In this document: piece by piece, positions 1 to 11,003 of the stretch
How the letters are laid out: every line of letters begins with the position of its first letter
Numbering within the stretch: position 1 is the first letter of the stretch
Translations under genes and position numbers: made by a program
Notes under the pieces: generated by a model
Told to the model about the DNA's origin: nothing
The model's input: only the letters and a program-made list of their open reading frames with translations
Databases searched by the model: none
Assembly (NCBI RefSeq): GCF_038070005.1
Contig: NZ_JBBPCO010000006.1
Span: 62,001-126,000 of the forward strand
DNA: 64,000 nucleotides
Direction: 5' to 3'
Source of the DNA: Thermithiobacillus plumbiphilus
GTDB lineage: Bacteria; Pseudomonadota; Gammaproteobacteria; Acidithiobacillales; Thermithiobacillaceae

Positions 1-1345
1 CGCCGGGCGTCACGTACTGATCTCGCGCCTGAAGGATGAAAGGCCGTATATCGATATGGCGAGGCATCAGCCGGTCGCCATCGAAGGTCGGCACGGTTGA
101 GAGCGAAAGGGTGGGCTGGGCGATATAGTTGCGCGGATTGGCGAGGATGCGCTGGCGGAAGTTTTCCCGCTCCTCGACACTGGCATGGGGCCCGATGAGC
201 ATGCCATAGCCGCCGGATTCATTGGCCGGCTTGACCACCAGCTTGTCGAGATTGGCCAGGACATGTTCGCGCGCCTGCTCATCGAAGCAAAGAAAGCTCG
301 GCACATTGGGCAGGATGGCATCCTGGTCCAGATAGTAGCGGATCATGGCAGGCACGTAGGCATAGACGGCCTTGTCGTCCGCCATGCCCGCCCCGGGCGC
401 GTTGGCAATGCCCACCTTGCCCTGGCGCCAGGCGCGCATCAGGCCGGGAACGCCGAGCATGGAATCCGGTCGGAATACTTCGGGATCGAGAAAATCGTCA
501 TCGATGCGTCGATAGATGACGTCGATGCGCTTGAGCCCGGCAATGGTGCGCATATAGACGCAGTCATCATCCCCCACCAGCAGATCCCGGCCTTCCACCA
601 GTACTGCGCCCATCTGCTGGGCCAGATAGCTGTGCTCGAAGTAAGCCGAGTTGTAGATGCCAGGCGTCAGCACCGCGACGCGGGGCGTATCGCCGGGCCG
701 TGGCGAGAGCGTGCAGAGCATCTCGAACAACTGGGCGCTGTAGTCATCGACCGGGGCCACCCGATAGCTTTTGAACAGCTCGGGAAACAGCCGCTTCATG
801 ATCAGCCGGTTTTCCAGCAGGTAGGATACGCCAGAGGGCACCCGCAGATTGTCTTCCAGCACGTAGTGCGTGCCGTCCCTGTCACGCACCAGATCGGTGC
901 CACAGACATGCGCCCATGCACCAAAAGGGGGCGATACGCCCTGGCAGGCGGGCCGGAAATTCGGGGAGGCATGCAGCAGTTCTGCCGGAAAGACGCCATC
1001 GCGGATGATGCGCTGGTCATGATAGATGTCGTCGATGAAAAGATTCAGCGCAATCTGGCGCTGGCGCAGACCGGCGTCGATCCGGCGCCATTCACGGGCG
1101 GTCAGGATGCAGGGCACGAGATCGAACGGCAGGGCGCGATCGATATTGTCGCCGTCGCTGTATACGGTGAAGGTGATGCCCATGGTCATGATGGCGGCAT
1201 CCACGATCTGGCGGCGCTCCAGAATCTCCGCCGCGCTCAGGCGATCCAGATAATCACAGAGAGGCCTGGCGGCCGGACGCGGGCGGCCATCGGGCTGGAT
1301 CAGTTCGTCATAGAGCGCGAAAGAGGGATAGTCCGTACAGTTCAA
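1..1345 (-). CDS. Circularly permuted ATP-grasp protein (DUF404/DUF407 type), 3' end outside window
   Basis: This is the minus-strand reading frame behind a long plus-strand shadow. It starts at a TTG (1345-1343) with a GGAGGG Shine-Dalgarno seven bases upstream and stays open to the left edge, giving about 448 residues. Recognisable family stretches include AAIMTMGITFTVYSDG, FPAELLHASPNFRPACQGV, LTPGIYNSAYFEHSYLA and KPANESGGYGMLIGPHAS near the cut end. The last is the glycine-rich ATP-grasp loop. In this family the enzyme is usually encoded with an alpha-E protein and a transglutaminase-like protein and is thought to make an amide-linked peptide product. The substrate is unknown. The partner genes would lie beyond the left edge. 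A 146-base gap separates it from xdhC. Confidence 0.85.
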   Translation of the reverse strand, partial: MNCTDYPSFALYDELIQPDGRPRPAARPLCDYLDRLSAAEILERRQIVDAAIMTMGITFTVYSDGDNIDRALPFDLVPCILTAREWRRIDAGLRQRQIALNLFIDDIYHDQRIIRDGVFPAELLHASPNFRPACQGVSPPFGAWAHVCGTDLVRDRDGTHYVLEDNLRVPSGVSYLLENRLIMKRLFPELFKSYRVAPVDDYSAQLFEMLCTLSPRPGDTPRVAVLTPGIYNSAYFEHSYLAQQMGAVLVEGRDLLVGDDDCVYMRTIAGLKRIDVIYRRIDDDFLDPEVFRPDSMLGVPGLMRAWRQGKVGIANAPGAGMADDKAVYAYVPAMIRYYLDQDAILPNVPSFLCFDEQAREHVLANLDKLVVKPANESGGYGMLIGPHASVEERENFRQRILANPRNYIAQPTLSLSTVPTFDGDRLMPRHIDIRPFILQARDQYVTPG

Positions 1346-1491
1346 TTCGATCCCTCCGCTTGAAGTCCGAAAATGGCTGAAGCCGGCGACTCGGCCACAC
1401 AAGGGAGGAATGCCCAGGGCGATTCCAGTCCAGATGCAGACCTAGCCGCCACTCATCAAGCCATTGCATGAACCATGCCAGAGTATGCGAA

Positions 1492-2487
1492 TCAGGCCTG
1501 AACCGCGAGCGGGAAGGATAAGGGACTGCTGACTTCCGGCACGGGTGCGAGCCGCCGTCCATGGCGCAGGGCGGTGAGTTCGGCGAGGATGGCGATGGCG
1601 ATCTCGGGCGGGGTGCGGCTGCCGATGGCTAGGCCCACCGGCCCATGCAGGCGGGCGATGGCGGCTGCGGGCAAGTCCATCTCCGAGAGCCGCGCCCGGC
1701 GCCGGGCATTGCTGGCGACCGAGCCCAGGGCACCGACGTAGAAGGCATCGGACAGCAGGGCTTCGAGCAGGGCCAGATCATCGAGCTTGGGATCATGGGT
1801 GAGCGCGATGACGGCGGTGCGGGCATCCGGCGCGCGCGCACGCAGCAGATCATCCGGCATGGCGGTTGAAAGCTGGGTGCCGGCCACTTCCCAGCCACCC
1901 GCATATTCCTCGCGCGGATCGCAGACGATGATCTCGTAATCGAGCGCCTGGGCCATCTGCGCGAGATAGCGCGAGAGCTGGCCGGCCCCGATCAGGATCA
2001 GTCGCCAGCGCGGCCCGTGCACCAAACTTAGCAGCCGGCCATCCCAGTCGAAGTCGGGCTCGTCCCGCCCGGCCAGCAGCCGCACCTGCCCGCTCAGGCT
2101 GTCCACTTCGCGCAGCACTGGCTGACGCTGATCGAGCTGTTCCAGCAGGGCATCGATCCAGGCAGGCTCCGGCTGGGGTTCCAGCAGGAGCTGCAGGCCA
2201 CCCTGGCAGGGCAATTGCAGCCGCTGGTTTTCCGCCGGCGTGCCGCCAAAGCGCAGCACCTGGGGCGTGGCGGGCCAGTGGCTTTGCAATTGCGCGATCA
2301 GCTCGGCCTCCACGCAGCCGCCCGACACCGAGCCCGCCAGCAGGCCATCGGCGCGGATCGCCAGCAGGGCGCCTGGCGGTCGCGGGGCCGAGCCGTAAGT
2401 CGTCAGCACGGTGACGAGCGCCGCCCGCTCGCCAGCGCCGCGCCAGCGGGAGAGCTGGCGCAACACCTGTACGTCGACGCCTTCCAT
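1492..2487 (-). CDS. XdhC/CoxI family molybdenum-cofactor maturation factor
   Basis: 331 residues. The N-terminal XdhC/CoxI domain shows [19 protein letters not shown] and [17 protein letters not shown] Rossmann-like C-terminal domain carries [18 protein letters not shown] and [11 protein letters not shown]. Family members bind and sulfurylate Moco and hand it to xanthine-dehydrogenase-type enzymes. The gene starts one base after the stop of the molybdopterin subunit gene at 2489-4663, so the two are almost certainly co-translated and this is the dedicated maturation factor of that enzyme. Confidence 0.93.
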   Translation of the reverse strand: MEGVDVQVLRQLSRWRGAGERAALVTVLTTYGSAPRPPGALLAIRADGLLAGSVSGGCVEAELIAQLQSHWPATPQVLRFGGTPAENQRLQLPCQGGLQLLLEPQPEPAWIDALLEQLDQRQPVLREVDSLSGQVRLLAGRDEPDFDWDGRLLSLVHGPRWRLILIGAGQLSRYLAQMAQALDYEIIVCDPREEYAGGWEVAGTQLSTAMPDDLLRARAPDARTAVIALTHDPKLDDLALLEALLSDAFYVGALGSVASNARRRARLSEMDLPAAAIARLHGPVGLAIGSRTPPEIAIAILAELTALRHGRRLAPVPEVSSPLSFPLAVQA

Positions 2488-2488
2488 G

Positions 2489-4663
2489 TCAGGCCTTGAA
2501 CTGCAACGGCAGGCTTCTCAGACGCTGGCCGGTGGCAGCGAAGACGGCATTGGCCAAGGCCGGCGCCAGGGGCGGCACGCCGGGCTCGCCGACGCCGCTG
2601 GGCTTGGCGCCACTTTCGACGAAATACACTTCCACCGGCGGCATCTCGTTCATGCGCAGCGCCGGATAATTGTCGAAATTTGTCTGCTGCACCTGGCCAT
2701 TTTTCAAGGTGATCGGACCTTTGAGCGCCGCGGTCAGGGCATAGGCCACCGAACCTTCCACCTGGGCGCGCACCGTGTCGGGATTGACCATCATGCCGCA
2801 ATCGATGGCGCAGACCACCCGCTGAACCTTTGGCTGGCCGTTTTCCATGCGCAGGTCCACCACCTCCGCCACATGGCTGCCAAAGGACTTGTGCACCGCA
2901 ATGCCCTGGAACACCCCGGCCGGCGCCTTGCCCCAGTTGGCCTTCTGCGCCGCCAGCTCCAGCACGCCGAGCTCGCGCGGGGATTTGGTCAGCAGCGCGC
3001 GGCGATATTCATAGGGGTCCTTGCCGGCCGCATGCGCCACCTCGTCGATGAAGCTTTCCTTGGCGAACGCCGTGTGCGAGTGGCCCACCGAGCGCCAGAA
3101 ACCGATCGGCACGCCGGTTTCCTGACGCACATAGTCCACCAGGATGGCCGGGATGGCATAGGCGATGTCTTCGGCGCCTTCCACCGAGGAAGGATCAATG
3201 CCCTTTTTCACCATCTGCGGCATGGCGCGGCTCATGATGGAATCCGTCACCACCCGGTGCTGCCAGGCCCGCGGCGCGCCCTGCTCATCGATCCCTGCCT
3301 GCAGCGCGTGATAGCTGTAGGGCCGGTAGAAGTCATGGGTCATGTCCTCCTCGCGGGTCCAGACCAGCTTGATCGGCTTGCCGGTGGCCTTTGCCACCAT
3401 GACAGCATCGGCCACGAAATCCTGCTCGAAGCGCCGGCCAAAGCCCGTACCCAGCAAGGTGGTATGCACGATGACCTTTTCAGGCGGCATACCGGTGATC
3501 TTGGCGGCAGTCATCTGCACGCCGGTCTGGGCCTGGGTCGGCACCCAGACCTCGCAGATGCCGTCATGCAGGAACGCGGTACAATTCTGCGGTTCCATGT
3601 TGGCATGTGAGGCAAAGGGCACTTCATAGACGGCCTGCAGCTTGCGGGGGGACTTGTCCATGCCGCCCTTGAAGTTGCCTTCCTGGCGCGCCACCTTGCC
3701 CGGTTCGCGGGCCAGCTTGGCGGCCTGATCGTGAATGGACTCGCTGCTGAGATTGGCGTTCTTGCCCGGCTCCCAGGTGATCTTCAGGGCCTGCAAGCCC
3801 TTGCGCGCGGTCCAGAAATCACTGGCCACCACCGCCACGCCATTTTCCACCGGCACCACGGCCTGCACGCCGGGGATCTTTTTGGCGGCCGCCTCATCCA
3901 CCTTGCCGACCTTGCCGCCAAACACCGGGCTGTGGGCGACGGTGGCAATCAGCATGTTCGGCACCTTCACATCGATGCCATAGCCGGCCGTGCCATTGGT
4001 CTTGGGCGGGGTATCGGTGCGCGCCATCGGCTTGCCGATGATGCGAAACTCGCTGGCGGGCTTCAGCGGCGGGTCCTGCGGCACCGGCATGCCCGCCGCC
4101 GCCGTGGCGAGCTGACCGTAGCTCAGGGTCTGGCCATTGGCGGGGTTGCGCACCACGCCCTTTTCAGTGGTGAGACTGGCGGGCTCGACCTGCCACTGCT
4201 TTGCAGCCGCGCTCACCAGCATCACGCGCGCTGCAGCACCGGCCTTGCGCAACTGATCCCAGCTCGACGGCACGCTGGAGCTGCCGCCGGTAGCCTGCAT
4301 GCCCAACATGGGATTCTTGTAGACCTCGTCCGCCGGGGCTTGCTCCAGCTTGATGCGGCTCCAGTCGGCATCGAGATCCTCGGCCACCAGCATGGGCATG
4401 GAGGTCAGCACGCCCTGGCCCATCTCCGACTTGTCCACCACGATGGTGACCACGTCGTCGGGGGTGATGCGTATCCAGGCATTGGGTTTGAAGGGCGCCT
4501 GCTGAGCGCTGGCCTGCGTCGCCGCGCCGCTGCCTGCCGCAGCCCCAGCCGCCGCCGGTGCGCGTTTCTCCTCGCGCCCGCAACCAGGCAGCATCACACC
4601 GAGGGCAAAGCCCCCACCAAGCAGGGCCGAAGCCCGCAGAAACTCACGCCGGTTCATGCTCAT
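2489..4663 (-). CDS. iorB: Molybdopterin-binding (large) subunit of an IorB-type aldehyde/N-heterocycle dehydrogenase
   Basis: 724 residues, xanthine dehydrogenase family, membrane/periplasm-type single large subunit. The N-terminus has a twin-arginine signal (NRREFLRAS), a hydrophobic stretch and then VMLPGCG, which resembles a lipobox. Moco-binding stretches include [20 protein letters not shown] near residue 75, [15 protein letters not shown], and a C-terminal [17 protein letters not shown] that holds the family glutamate. Substrates of the family are aldehydes or N-heterocycles such as isoquinoline. The real substrate here is unknown. The ATG lies behind GGAGG and overlaps the iorA-like stop by four bases (ATGA). 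The gene is followed directly by xdhC. Confidence 0.92.
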   Translation of the reverse strand: MSMNRREFLRASALLGGGFALGVMLPGCGREEKRAPAAAGAAAGSGAATQASAQQAPFKPNAWIRITPDDVVTIVVDKSEMGQGVLTSMPMLVAEDLDADWSRIKLEQAPADEVYKNPMLGMQATGGSSSVPSSWDQLRKAGAAARVMLVSAAAKQWQVEPASLTTEKGVVRNPANGQTLSYGQLATAAAGMPVPQDPPLKPASEFRIIGKPMARTDTPPKTNGTAGYGIDVKVPNMLIATVAHSPVFGGKVGKVDEAAAKKIPGVQAVVPVENGVAVVASDFWTARKGLQALKITWEPGKNANLSSESIHDQAAKLAREPGKVARQEGNFKGGMDKSPRKLQAVYEVPFASHANMEPQNCTAFLHDGICEVWVPTQAQTGVQMTAAKITGMPPEKVIVHTTLLGTGFGRRFEQDFVADAVMVAKATGKPIKLVWTREEDMTHDFYRPYSYHALQAGIDEQGAPRAWQHRVVTDSIMSRAMPQMVKKGIDPSSVEGAEDIAYAIPAILVDYVRQETGVPIGFWRSVGHSHTAFAKESFIDEVAHAAGKDPYEYRRALLTKSPRELGVLELAAQKANWGKAPAGVFQGIAVHKSFGSHVAEVVDLRMENGQPKVQRVVCAIDCGMMVNPDTVRAQVEGSVAYALTAALKGPITLKNGQVQQTNFDNYPALRMNEMPPVEVYFVESGAKPSGVGEPGVPPLAPALANAVFAATGQRLRSLPLQFKA

Positions 4664-5130
4664 GCCGCACCTCCCTGAGTATCATTGCCCGCCGCCTGAT
4701 GGATGGCGCGGCGGATGCGGTTGTAAGTGCCGCAGCGGCAGATATTGCCGGACATGGCGCTGTCGATGTCGGCATCCGAGGGCTTGGGATTGCTCGCCAG
4801 CAGGGCTGCCGCCGACATGATCTGGCCGGACTGGCAGTAGCCGCATTGCGGCACCTCCACGGCGATCCAGGCCTTCTGCAAGGGATGGCTGCCATCCGGC
4901 GACAGGCCTTCGATGGTGGTGATCTTCTTGCCCGCAGCCGCCGAGATCGGGGTTACGCAGGATCGGATCGCCTGACCCTCCAGATGCACGGTACAGGCGC
5001 CGCACTGGGCGATGCCGCAGCCGTACTTGGTACCAGTCAACCCCAGATGATCGCGCAGCACCCAGAGGATGGGCGTGTCCGGGGTCACATTGACGTTCTG
5101 TTCCTTGCCATTGACCGTGAAGGCAACCAT
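4660..5130 (-). CDS. iorA: [2Fe-2S] small subunit of the IorAB-type molybdenum hydroxylase
   Basis: 156 residues. The plant-type ferredoxin cluster shows [15 protein letters not shown], and the second [2Fe-2S] helical domain shows [16 protein letters not shown] and [16 protein letters not shown]. It carries electrons from the Moco subunit to a downstream acceptor, usually a cytochrome. There is no FAD subunit in the operon, as is usual for Ior-type enzymes. AAGGAG precedes the ATG. The stop overlaps the large-subunit start by four bases, indicating translational coupling. Confidence 0.95.
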   Translation of the reverse strand: MVAFTVNGKEQNVNVTPDTPILWVLRDHLGLTGTKYGCGIAQCGACTVHLEGQAIRSCVTPISAAAGKKITTIEGLSPDGSHPLQKAWIAVEVPQCGYCQSGQIMSAAALLASNPKPSDADIDSAMSGNICRCGTYNRIRRAIHQAAGNDTQGGAA

Positions 5131-5145
5131 GTTTTTCTCCTTGAT

Positions 5146-6216
5146 TTAGCGGGTTCTGGCCCGGACGTACTGCACCGGCCAGTCAATGTCGGCATGTAGA
5201 TCCTGGGCGGCGTGCAAGGGCCAGTATGGGTCACGCAGCAGTTCGCGCGCCATGAACACCACGTCCGCCAGACCCATGGTGATGATCTGCTCGGCCTGGA
5301 AGGGATCGGCAATCAGCCCCACCGCCCCGGTGGCGATACCGGCTTCGTTACGAATGGCGGTGGCAAAGGGCGTCTGATAGCCCGGTGCCGCGGGGATCTT
5401 CGCATCCGGCGTCATGCCGCCGCTGGAGCAGTCGATCAGATCGATCCCGAGCGCCTTGAGGCGTTTCGAGAACTCGATGCTCTGCGCCAGATCCCAGCCG
5501 CCCTCGACCCAGTCCGTGGCCGAGATGCGCACGAACACCGGCCACTTCGCTGGCCAGGCATCGCGCAGGGTGCGCGCCACGCGCAGCGGAAAGCGCATGC
5601 GATTCTCGAGACTGCCGCCGTAGTCATCCTCGCGCCGGTTACTGATGGGCGACAGGAACTCGTGCAGCAAATAACCGTGGGCCATGTGGATCTCGATGAC
5701 CTCGAAACCCGCCTCCAGGGCGCGTTTGGCCGCCGCCAGGAAATCCGCCTCGATGCGATCCAGCTCCTCGATGCCCAGCGCCCGCGGCTCGGGGAAGTCC
5801 GGCGAAAACGCCACAGCGCTCGGCGCGACCACCTGCCAGCCGCCGGCCTCGGGCGGCACCTTCTTGCCGCCTTCCCAGGGCACGGCGGTCGAGGCCTTGC
5901 GCCCGGCATGCGCGAGCTGAATGGCCGGCACCGCGCCCTGTTCCTTGATGAAGCGCGCAATCGGCCGCAGGGCATCGCGCTGGGCATCGTTCCAGATGCC
6001 CAGATCCGCTGGCGAGATGCGCCCCTCGGGCGAGACCGCCGAGGCCTCGGCCATTACCAGCCCCGCGCCGCCCACGGCCCGGCTGCCGAGATTGACCAGG
6101 TGCCAGTCATTGGGCATGCCCTCCTCGGCCGAGTACTGGCACATCGGCGAGACGAACAGGCGGTTGCGAATCTCGAGTTCGCGCAGCTTGATGGGAGTGA
6201 ATAACTGACTTGGCAT
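5146..6216 (-). CDS. NADH:flavin oxidoreductase, Old Yellow Enzyme family (YqjM-like)
   Basis: 356 residues, FMN-binding TIM barrel of the thermophilic-like ene-reductase class. Visible signatures are RNRLFVSPMCQYSAEEG (the conserved cysteine that tunes the flavin), DWHLVNLGSRAVGGAGLV, QLAHAGRKAS, EIHMAHGYLLHEFLSPISN and NRREDDYGGSLENRMRF. It reduces activated C=C bonds of enones, quinones or nitro compounds with NAD(P)H. GGAG sits before the ATG, 15 bases upstream of the iorA-like gene, within the redox operon. A deleted DsrE-like gene lies just upstream. Confidence 0.94.
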   Translation of the reverse strand: MPSQLFTPIKLRELEIRNRLFVSPMCQYSAEEGMPNDWHLVNLGSRAVGGAGLVMAEASAVSPEGRISPADLGIWNDAQRDALRPIARFIKEQGAVPAIQLAHAGRKASTAVPWEGGKKVPPEAGGWQVVAPSAVAFSPDFPEPRALGIEELDRIEADFLAAAKRALEAGFEVIEIHMAHGYLLHEFLSPISNRREDDYGGSLENRMRFPLRVARTLRDAWPAKWPVFVRISATDWVEGGWDLAQSIEFSKRLKALGIDLIDCSSGGMTPDAKIPAAPGYQTPFATAIRNEAGIATGAVGLIADPFQAEQIITMGLADVVFMARELLRDPYWPLHAAQDLHADIDWPVQYVRARTR

Positions 6217-6227
6217 ATTGGCTCCGT

Positions 6228-6352
6228 CTAGAAAGTCATCATCTGATAGCCATCGTGCACCATATGGACCAGGTCGCCGCCGAACGCAGGGCCATTTCCA
6301 CCTTGACCGGATCTTTCATGTCCGGCCCCAGGACGACTGCAAGTTTGCTCAT
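6228..6352 (-). pseudogene. Internally deleted DsrE-like gene remnant
   Basis: A good AGGAG Shine-Dalgarno precedes an ATG at 6352 that begins MSKLAVVLGPDMKDPVKVE and runs to RSA, like the N-terminus of small DsrE-family sulfur-carrier-type proteins. About 75 bases in, a different frame reads AFGGDLVHMVHDGYQMMTF and stops at 6228. That resembles the C-terminal end of the same kind of protein. The simplest reading is an internal deletion of roughly 250 bases that joined both ends out of frame. The unshifted frame gives a 37-residue peptide ending at 6239. Family assignment is from memory of DsrE sequences. Confidence 0.55.
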
Positions 6353-6377
6353 GTTTTTTCTCCTGAACAAGGGATAT

Positions 6378-7180
6378 TCAGCCTGCCGCCTCGAGCATGG
6401 CCTTGGGCGATTCACTCTTCCAGCGGACAGCATCGATGCGTTTTCCGGTGACGGTATCTGCATCCGATGACAGCAGCCAACGCAGAGGCGGCACCACGAT
6501 TTCCGGAGCGAGCAGATCCCGCCGGGCCTGCTCCGGCATGCTGTCCGGGATCATGCCGGTATTGGTCGCTCCACCGGGCAGCAACGCGTTGACGGTGACG
6601 CCACTACCGGCCAGGTCCTGGGACCAGATGATGGTTTCGGATTCCAGCGCCGCCTTGGAGGGGCCATAAGGAGAAAACCCGGCGCGGCGCATGGTTTCCC
6701 GATTCATGGAGATGTTGACGATGCGCCCCCAGCCCTGAGCGAGCAAATGCGGCACCGCGGCGCGGGCCATCAAAAATGGCCCGTTCACGTTGGTATCGAT
6801 CACCATGCGCCAGACCACTGGATCCACTTCCCAGAAGCGCGTCGGCTCGCTGAGAAAGGTCTCGCTGACATATTTCATGCCACGACCGGCATTATTGATC
6901 AGGATATGCAGCCCGCCCAGTTCCCGAATGGCACTATCGACCACCCGCTGGCAGTCTTCCGGCCGGGTCACGTCGGCCAGCAGGGGCAACACGCAGTCCC
7001 GGCCGGTTTGTGCGCGAGCCTGTGCCGCCACGGACTCGATCTCCGCACTTTCACGGGCTGCGGTGATGAGCACCTTGACACCCGCCTCGACAAGGCCCAG
7101 GACCATGGCCCGTCCCAGCCCGCGCCCACCCCCGGTGACTATGGCCACCTTGTCCTGCAGGGAGTCTGGCGAAGCGGTAT

Positions 7181-7184
<4 letters not shown>
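6378..7184 (-). CDS. Short-chain dehydrogenase/reductase (SDR)
   Basis: 268 residues, classical SDR. The NAD(P)-binding motif is [16 protein letters not shown], the NNAG motif is [13 protein letters not shown], and the active site is [11 protein letters not shown] (Tyr-x3-Lys). The start codon overlaps the stop of the aldo/keto reductase by four bases (ATGA), so the two are translationally coupled. The substrate cannot be read from the sequence. Confidence 0.93.
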
Positions 7185-8167
<983 letters not shown>

Positions 8168-8230
8168 GGTGCACTCCTTTCGATCAGCAAAGATCCGTAT
8201 GACAAGCATCAGCCTGATGGCTGATGGCGC

Positions 8231-9139
8231 TCACTCCTGCGCGGCCGCTAGCGGCACCCGTTCCCGCCCCTGCCAGTGTTGCCAGCTCACCAGGGCCAGC
8301 GCAATCAGGATGCTGAGCATCCCCAGACCCTCCCAGCGACCCGGCACCTCCCCAAGGTGCGCCCAGGCCGCGAAGACACCGATGAGCGGGGTGAACAGCA
8401 TGGACATGCCCGCAATCCCGGCCGAGAGCCGCTGCAGGGCATAGGACCACAACAGCCAGGCCAGTGCATTGGCAGGCAGGGCATTATAGGCGAGATCCAG
8501 CACAAAACGCGGCGTCCAGCGGATCTGCATCGGCTCGATCGCCCAGGCAATCAGCAACAGTACCATCCCGCCCAGCAGCATCTGCCAGGCCGTGAGATTC
8601 ATCATGTTGACCTGCCGGTCCTGGCCCAGTTGCTTGAGCAGAATGGCCGAGATAGCCCAGCACAAGGCAGACAGCAAGCCGAACAGCGCGTTGGCGTAGC
8701 CCGTGTGATGGCTCCAGGGCGCCAGCAGCACGATGATGCCGCCGAGCACCAGTCCCAGCGCAGGCCACTGCAGGCCGTGAACACGCTCGTGCAGCAGGGG
8801 CCAGGCCAGCAGGATCAGCCAGACCGGCATGGTATAGACTAGGATGGCGGTCTTGCCCGCCCCGCCGTATACCAGCGCCAGAACGGTAAAACCGACGAAA
8901 CCAGTGGTCTGCACCAGCCCAAGCGGCAGCATCTGACGCCAGGGCGGCGGACGCAGCGAGACACCCAGCAAGGGGCTGATGGCCAACAGCACGCCGGCGC
9001 CAACTGTCGCGCGCAGGCCCGCGAAGAGGAAGGGCGGACTGTATTCCAGGGCATCCTTCATGAAGATCCAGTTATAGCCCCAGATCAAGGACAACAGCGC
9101 CAAGGCAGCGAGCGGGCCCGCTGACGATTTGCCTTGCAT
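8231..9139 (-). CDS. EamA/DMT-family transporter
   Basis: 302 residues with about ten hydrophobic segments arranged as two EamA repeats. The first starts LALLSLIWGYNWIFMKDAL and the second contains LSALCWAISAILLKQLGQ. This is an inner-membrane drug/metabolite exporter family. Its place in a run of detoxification enzymes suggests efflux of a product or toxicant, but the substrate is not known. A GGGA element sits before the ATG. Confidence 0.92.
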   Translation of the reverse strand: MQGKSSAGPLAALALLSLIWGYNWIFMKDALEYSPPFLFAGLRATVGAGVLLAISPLLGVSLRPPPWRQMLPLGLVQTTGFVGFTVLALVYGGAGKTAILVYTMPVWLILLAWPLLHERVHGLQWPALGLVLGGIIVLLAPWSHHTGYANALFGLLSALCWAISAILLKQLGQDRQVNMMNLTAWQMLLGGMVLLLIAWAIEPMQIRWTPRFVLDLAYNALPANALAWLLWSYALQRLSAGIAGMSMLFTPLIGVFAAWAHLGEVPGRWEGLGMLSILIALALVSWQHWQGRERVPLAAAQE

Positions 9140-9176
9140 GCAATTTTCCCGAAAGTGAGCTCAGGCCATCGACCAG

Positions 9177-10205
9177 CTAGACCGTAGCAGGCCTGCGTCC
9201 GGTGACCACCGCCTCGCGACCGTTGACGAAGAGATGCACTTCGGGCTCCAGCCCCACCGCCTCGAAAGCCGCGGCAATCTCTTCAGGACGCAGGAAATGA
9301 TTGCCCTGCACATGCTCCGTGAGATTCTGGAAGGCCACCGGCCGGCGGGCGGGATCACGCAGGTCTCCGCGCCTTTCCGGCCAGGCCGGTTCCCAGATCA
9401 CCGCCACGCCACCGGGCTTGAGCTGATCGCGCAGGATGCCAAACACCGTGTCCTTCTCGTCCCAGACATGATGCAGGGCGCGGTTCATGGCAATCAGGTC
9501 GGCCGGCTCGTCCGAGTTGAATTCGTAGATGTCGCCCTGGGCAAAGCGCAGCCGCTCACGCAGTCCCGCGGTCTCGGCACACGCCGTGGCCTGATCGATG
9601 TTTTCGGCAAAGCCATCCAGGCCCAGGCCACGCAGGCCGGGGAAATTCCGGCACAGGGCACGCAGATACCAGCCATTGCCACAACCGAGATCGATCGCCA
9701 GCCCGCCACGCGCCGCGACCTCCTGATAGGCCTTCAGATTGGGCAGGATCTCGCGCTCCAGCAGCGGCCCGAACTGATATTCGAGCATCGGCCCGAACCA
9801 GGGCAGGATAGTCTCGCGCTCGGCCAGCACTGATTCGCCCGGGCGCTCGCCGGTGCGCATCAGCCCCGCTGCGCGCTCGCTCATGTGCGCCGAGAGCACG
9901 GACTGCACTGCAAAGGGCATCAGGGTGCCGGGTCGATCCGGCAGGAAGGCCTGGCCCAGTTCGGACAGGGCAAAGCCATCCGGCGCGCTTTCATCCACCA
10001 GCCCAAAGGCATAGGCGGCATCGATCCAGCGCAGGACATAGCCCGCGTCCATGCCCGTGGCCTCGGCAAGCGATGGCACACTGGCCTGACCCAACCGCTC
10101 CAGCTGGCCGAAAAGCCCGTTGACCACCCCAATATAGGCGATATTCAAAAGCAGCGCGCCCTGGGCCTGCTGCATGACGGTCTGACGCAATTCTCCTGGA
10201 AGCAT
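9177..10205 (-). CDS. SAM-dependent methyltransferase with N-terminal dimerisation/winged-helix domain
   Basis: 342 residues. The N-terminal ~110 residues look like the helical dimerisation domain of O-methyltransferase-like proteins (VPSLAEATGMDAGYVLRWID). The SAM-binding core has LAIDLGCGNGWYLRALCRNF near residue 165, then AQGDIYEFNSDEPADLIAMN and KPGGVAVIWEPAWPER. The GNGW form of motif I and the acidic aspartate after strand 2 are conserved. Substrate unknown. AAGGA precedes the ATG. It is one of a chain of closely spaced co-directional genes. Confidence 0.88.
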   Translation of the reverse strand: MLPGELRQTVMQQAQGALLLNIAYIGVVNGLFGQLERLGQASVPSLAEATGMDAGYVLRWIDAAYAFGLVDESAPDGFALSELGQAFLPDRPGTLMPFAVQSVLSAHMSERAAGLMRTGERPGESVLAERETILPWFGPMLEYQFGPLLEREILPNLKAYQEVAARGGLAIDLGCGNGWYLRALCRNFPGLRGLGLDGFAENIDQATACAETAGLRERLRFAQGDIYEFNSDEPADLIAMNRALHHVWDEKDTVFGILRDQLKPGGVAVIWEPAWPERRGDLRDPARRPVAFQNLTEHVQGNHFLRPEEIAAAFEAVGLEPEVHLFVNGREAVVTGRRPATV

Positions 10206-10254
10206 GGTTTGTCCTTATTTCTTGATTGAAACACGCCAGCAGGGCGCACGAACG

Positions 10255-10989
10255 CTAAGGATAGGTTTGCTTGGTGGGCATCACCAGTAGTTCCTGGACA
10301 TTGACATTGGCCGGCTGGGCGAAGGCATAGACCAGGGCGTGGGCGATGTCCCCGGCCTGTAAAGCCTCCAGTTGGTCGCGGCGTTGCTGCATGGCTTCGG
10401 CGGGCACGTTATGCCCCCACTGGGTATAGACCGCGCCAGGCTCGATCAGGGAAATCCGGATGCCCTCGGGGCCGAGCTCCTTTCTGAGCGCGTCATGAAA
10501 GCCCACCACCGCGAACTTGGTCGCATTGTAGACTGCCCAGCCTTCGATGCCGTGCCGCCCGCCCACGCTCGACACCGAACTGATCATGGCGCCGGGACGC
10601 CCGCGCAGCAGCGGAATGGCAGCCTGGGTGCAGTTGAGCACGCCATAGAGATTGGCGTCGATGGTCAGCCGCCACTCCTGTGGCTTGCTGTCGGCAAAGG
10701 GGCCGTTATAGCCGACGCCAGCGTTGTTGAACAGGAGATCCAGCCCGCCAAAACGCGCGCGGATGGTCTCGAACAGATGCGCCACCTGCTCACGATCACC
10801 GACATCGGTGGCTACCGCCAGGGCACCCTCGCCCAGCTCGCCGGCCAGCGCCTCGATGCGATCACGGCTGCGCGCCGCCAGCACCACCTGCACGCCCTCT
10901 GCCACCAGCGCCCGGGCTGCCGCCTCGCCGATGCCACTGGAGGCGCCCGTCACCAGCGCGATCCTGCCCTTGAGATTCTGCAGTTCCAT
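10255..10989 (-). CDS. Short-chain dehydrogenase/reductase (SDR)
   Basis: 244 residues. Motifs: VTGASSGIGEAAARALVAEG (cofactor), LLFNNAGVGYNGPF (NNAG), SSVSSVGG (Ser) and AVYNATKFAVVGF (Tyr-x3-Lys). GAGGAG precedes the ATG. The gene starts 14 bases after the GST stop, so it belongs to the same transcript. NADPH-dependent carbonyl reduction is likely. The substrate is unknown. Confidence 0.94.
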   Translation of the reverse strand: MELQNLKGRIALVTGASSGIGEAAARALVAEGVQVVLAARSRDRIEALAGELGEGALAVATDVGDREQVAHLFETIRARFGGLDLLFNNAGVGYNGPFADSKPQEWRLTIDANLYGVLNCTQAAIPLLRGRPGAMISSVSSVGGRHGIEGWAVYNATKFAVVGFHDALRKELGPEGIRISLIEPGAVYTQWGHNVPAEAMQQRRDQLEALQAGDIAHALVYAFAQPANVNVQELLVMPTKQTYP

Positions 10990-11003
10990 GAGAGCTCCTC
11001 GTC

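Noticed and set aside
185-1363. 392-codon plus-strand open frame
   Set aside because: It is antisense to the ATP-grasp gene, whose minus-strand frame carries family motifs. The plus frame has none.
6239-6463. 74-residue protein across the DsrE remnant
   Set aside because: Its first half is antisense-type noise in the SDR 3' region. The real start, judged by the ribosome site, is the ATG at 6352.
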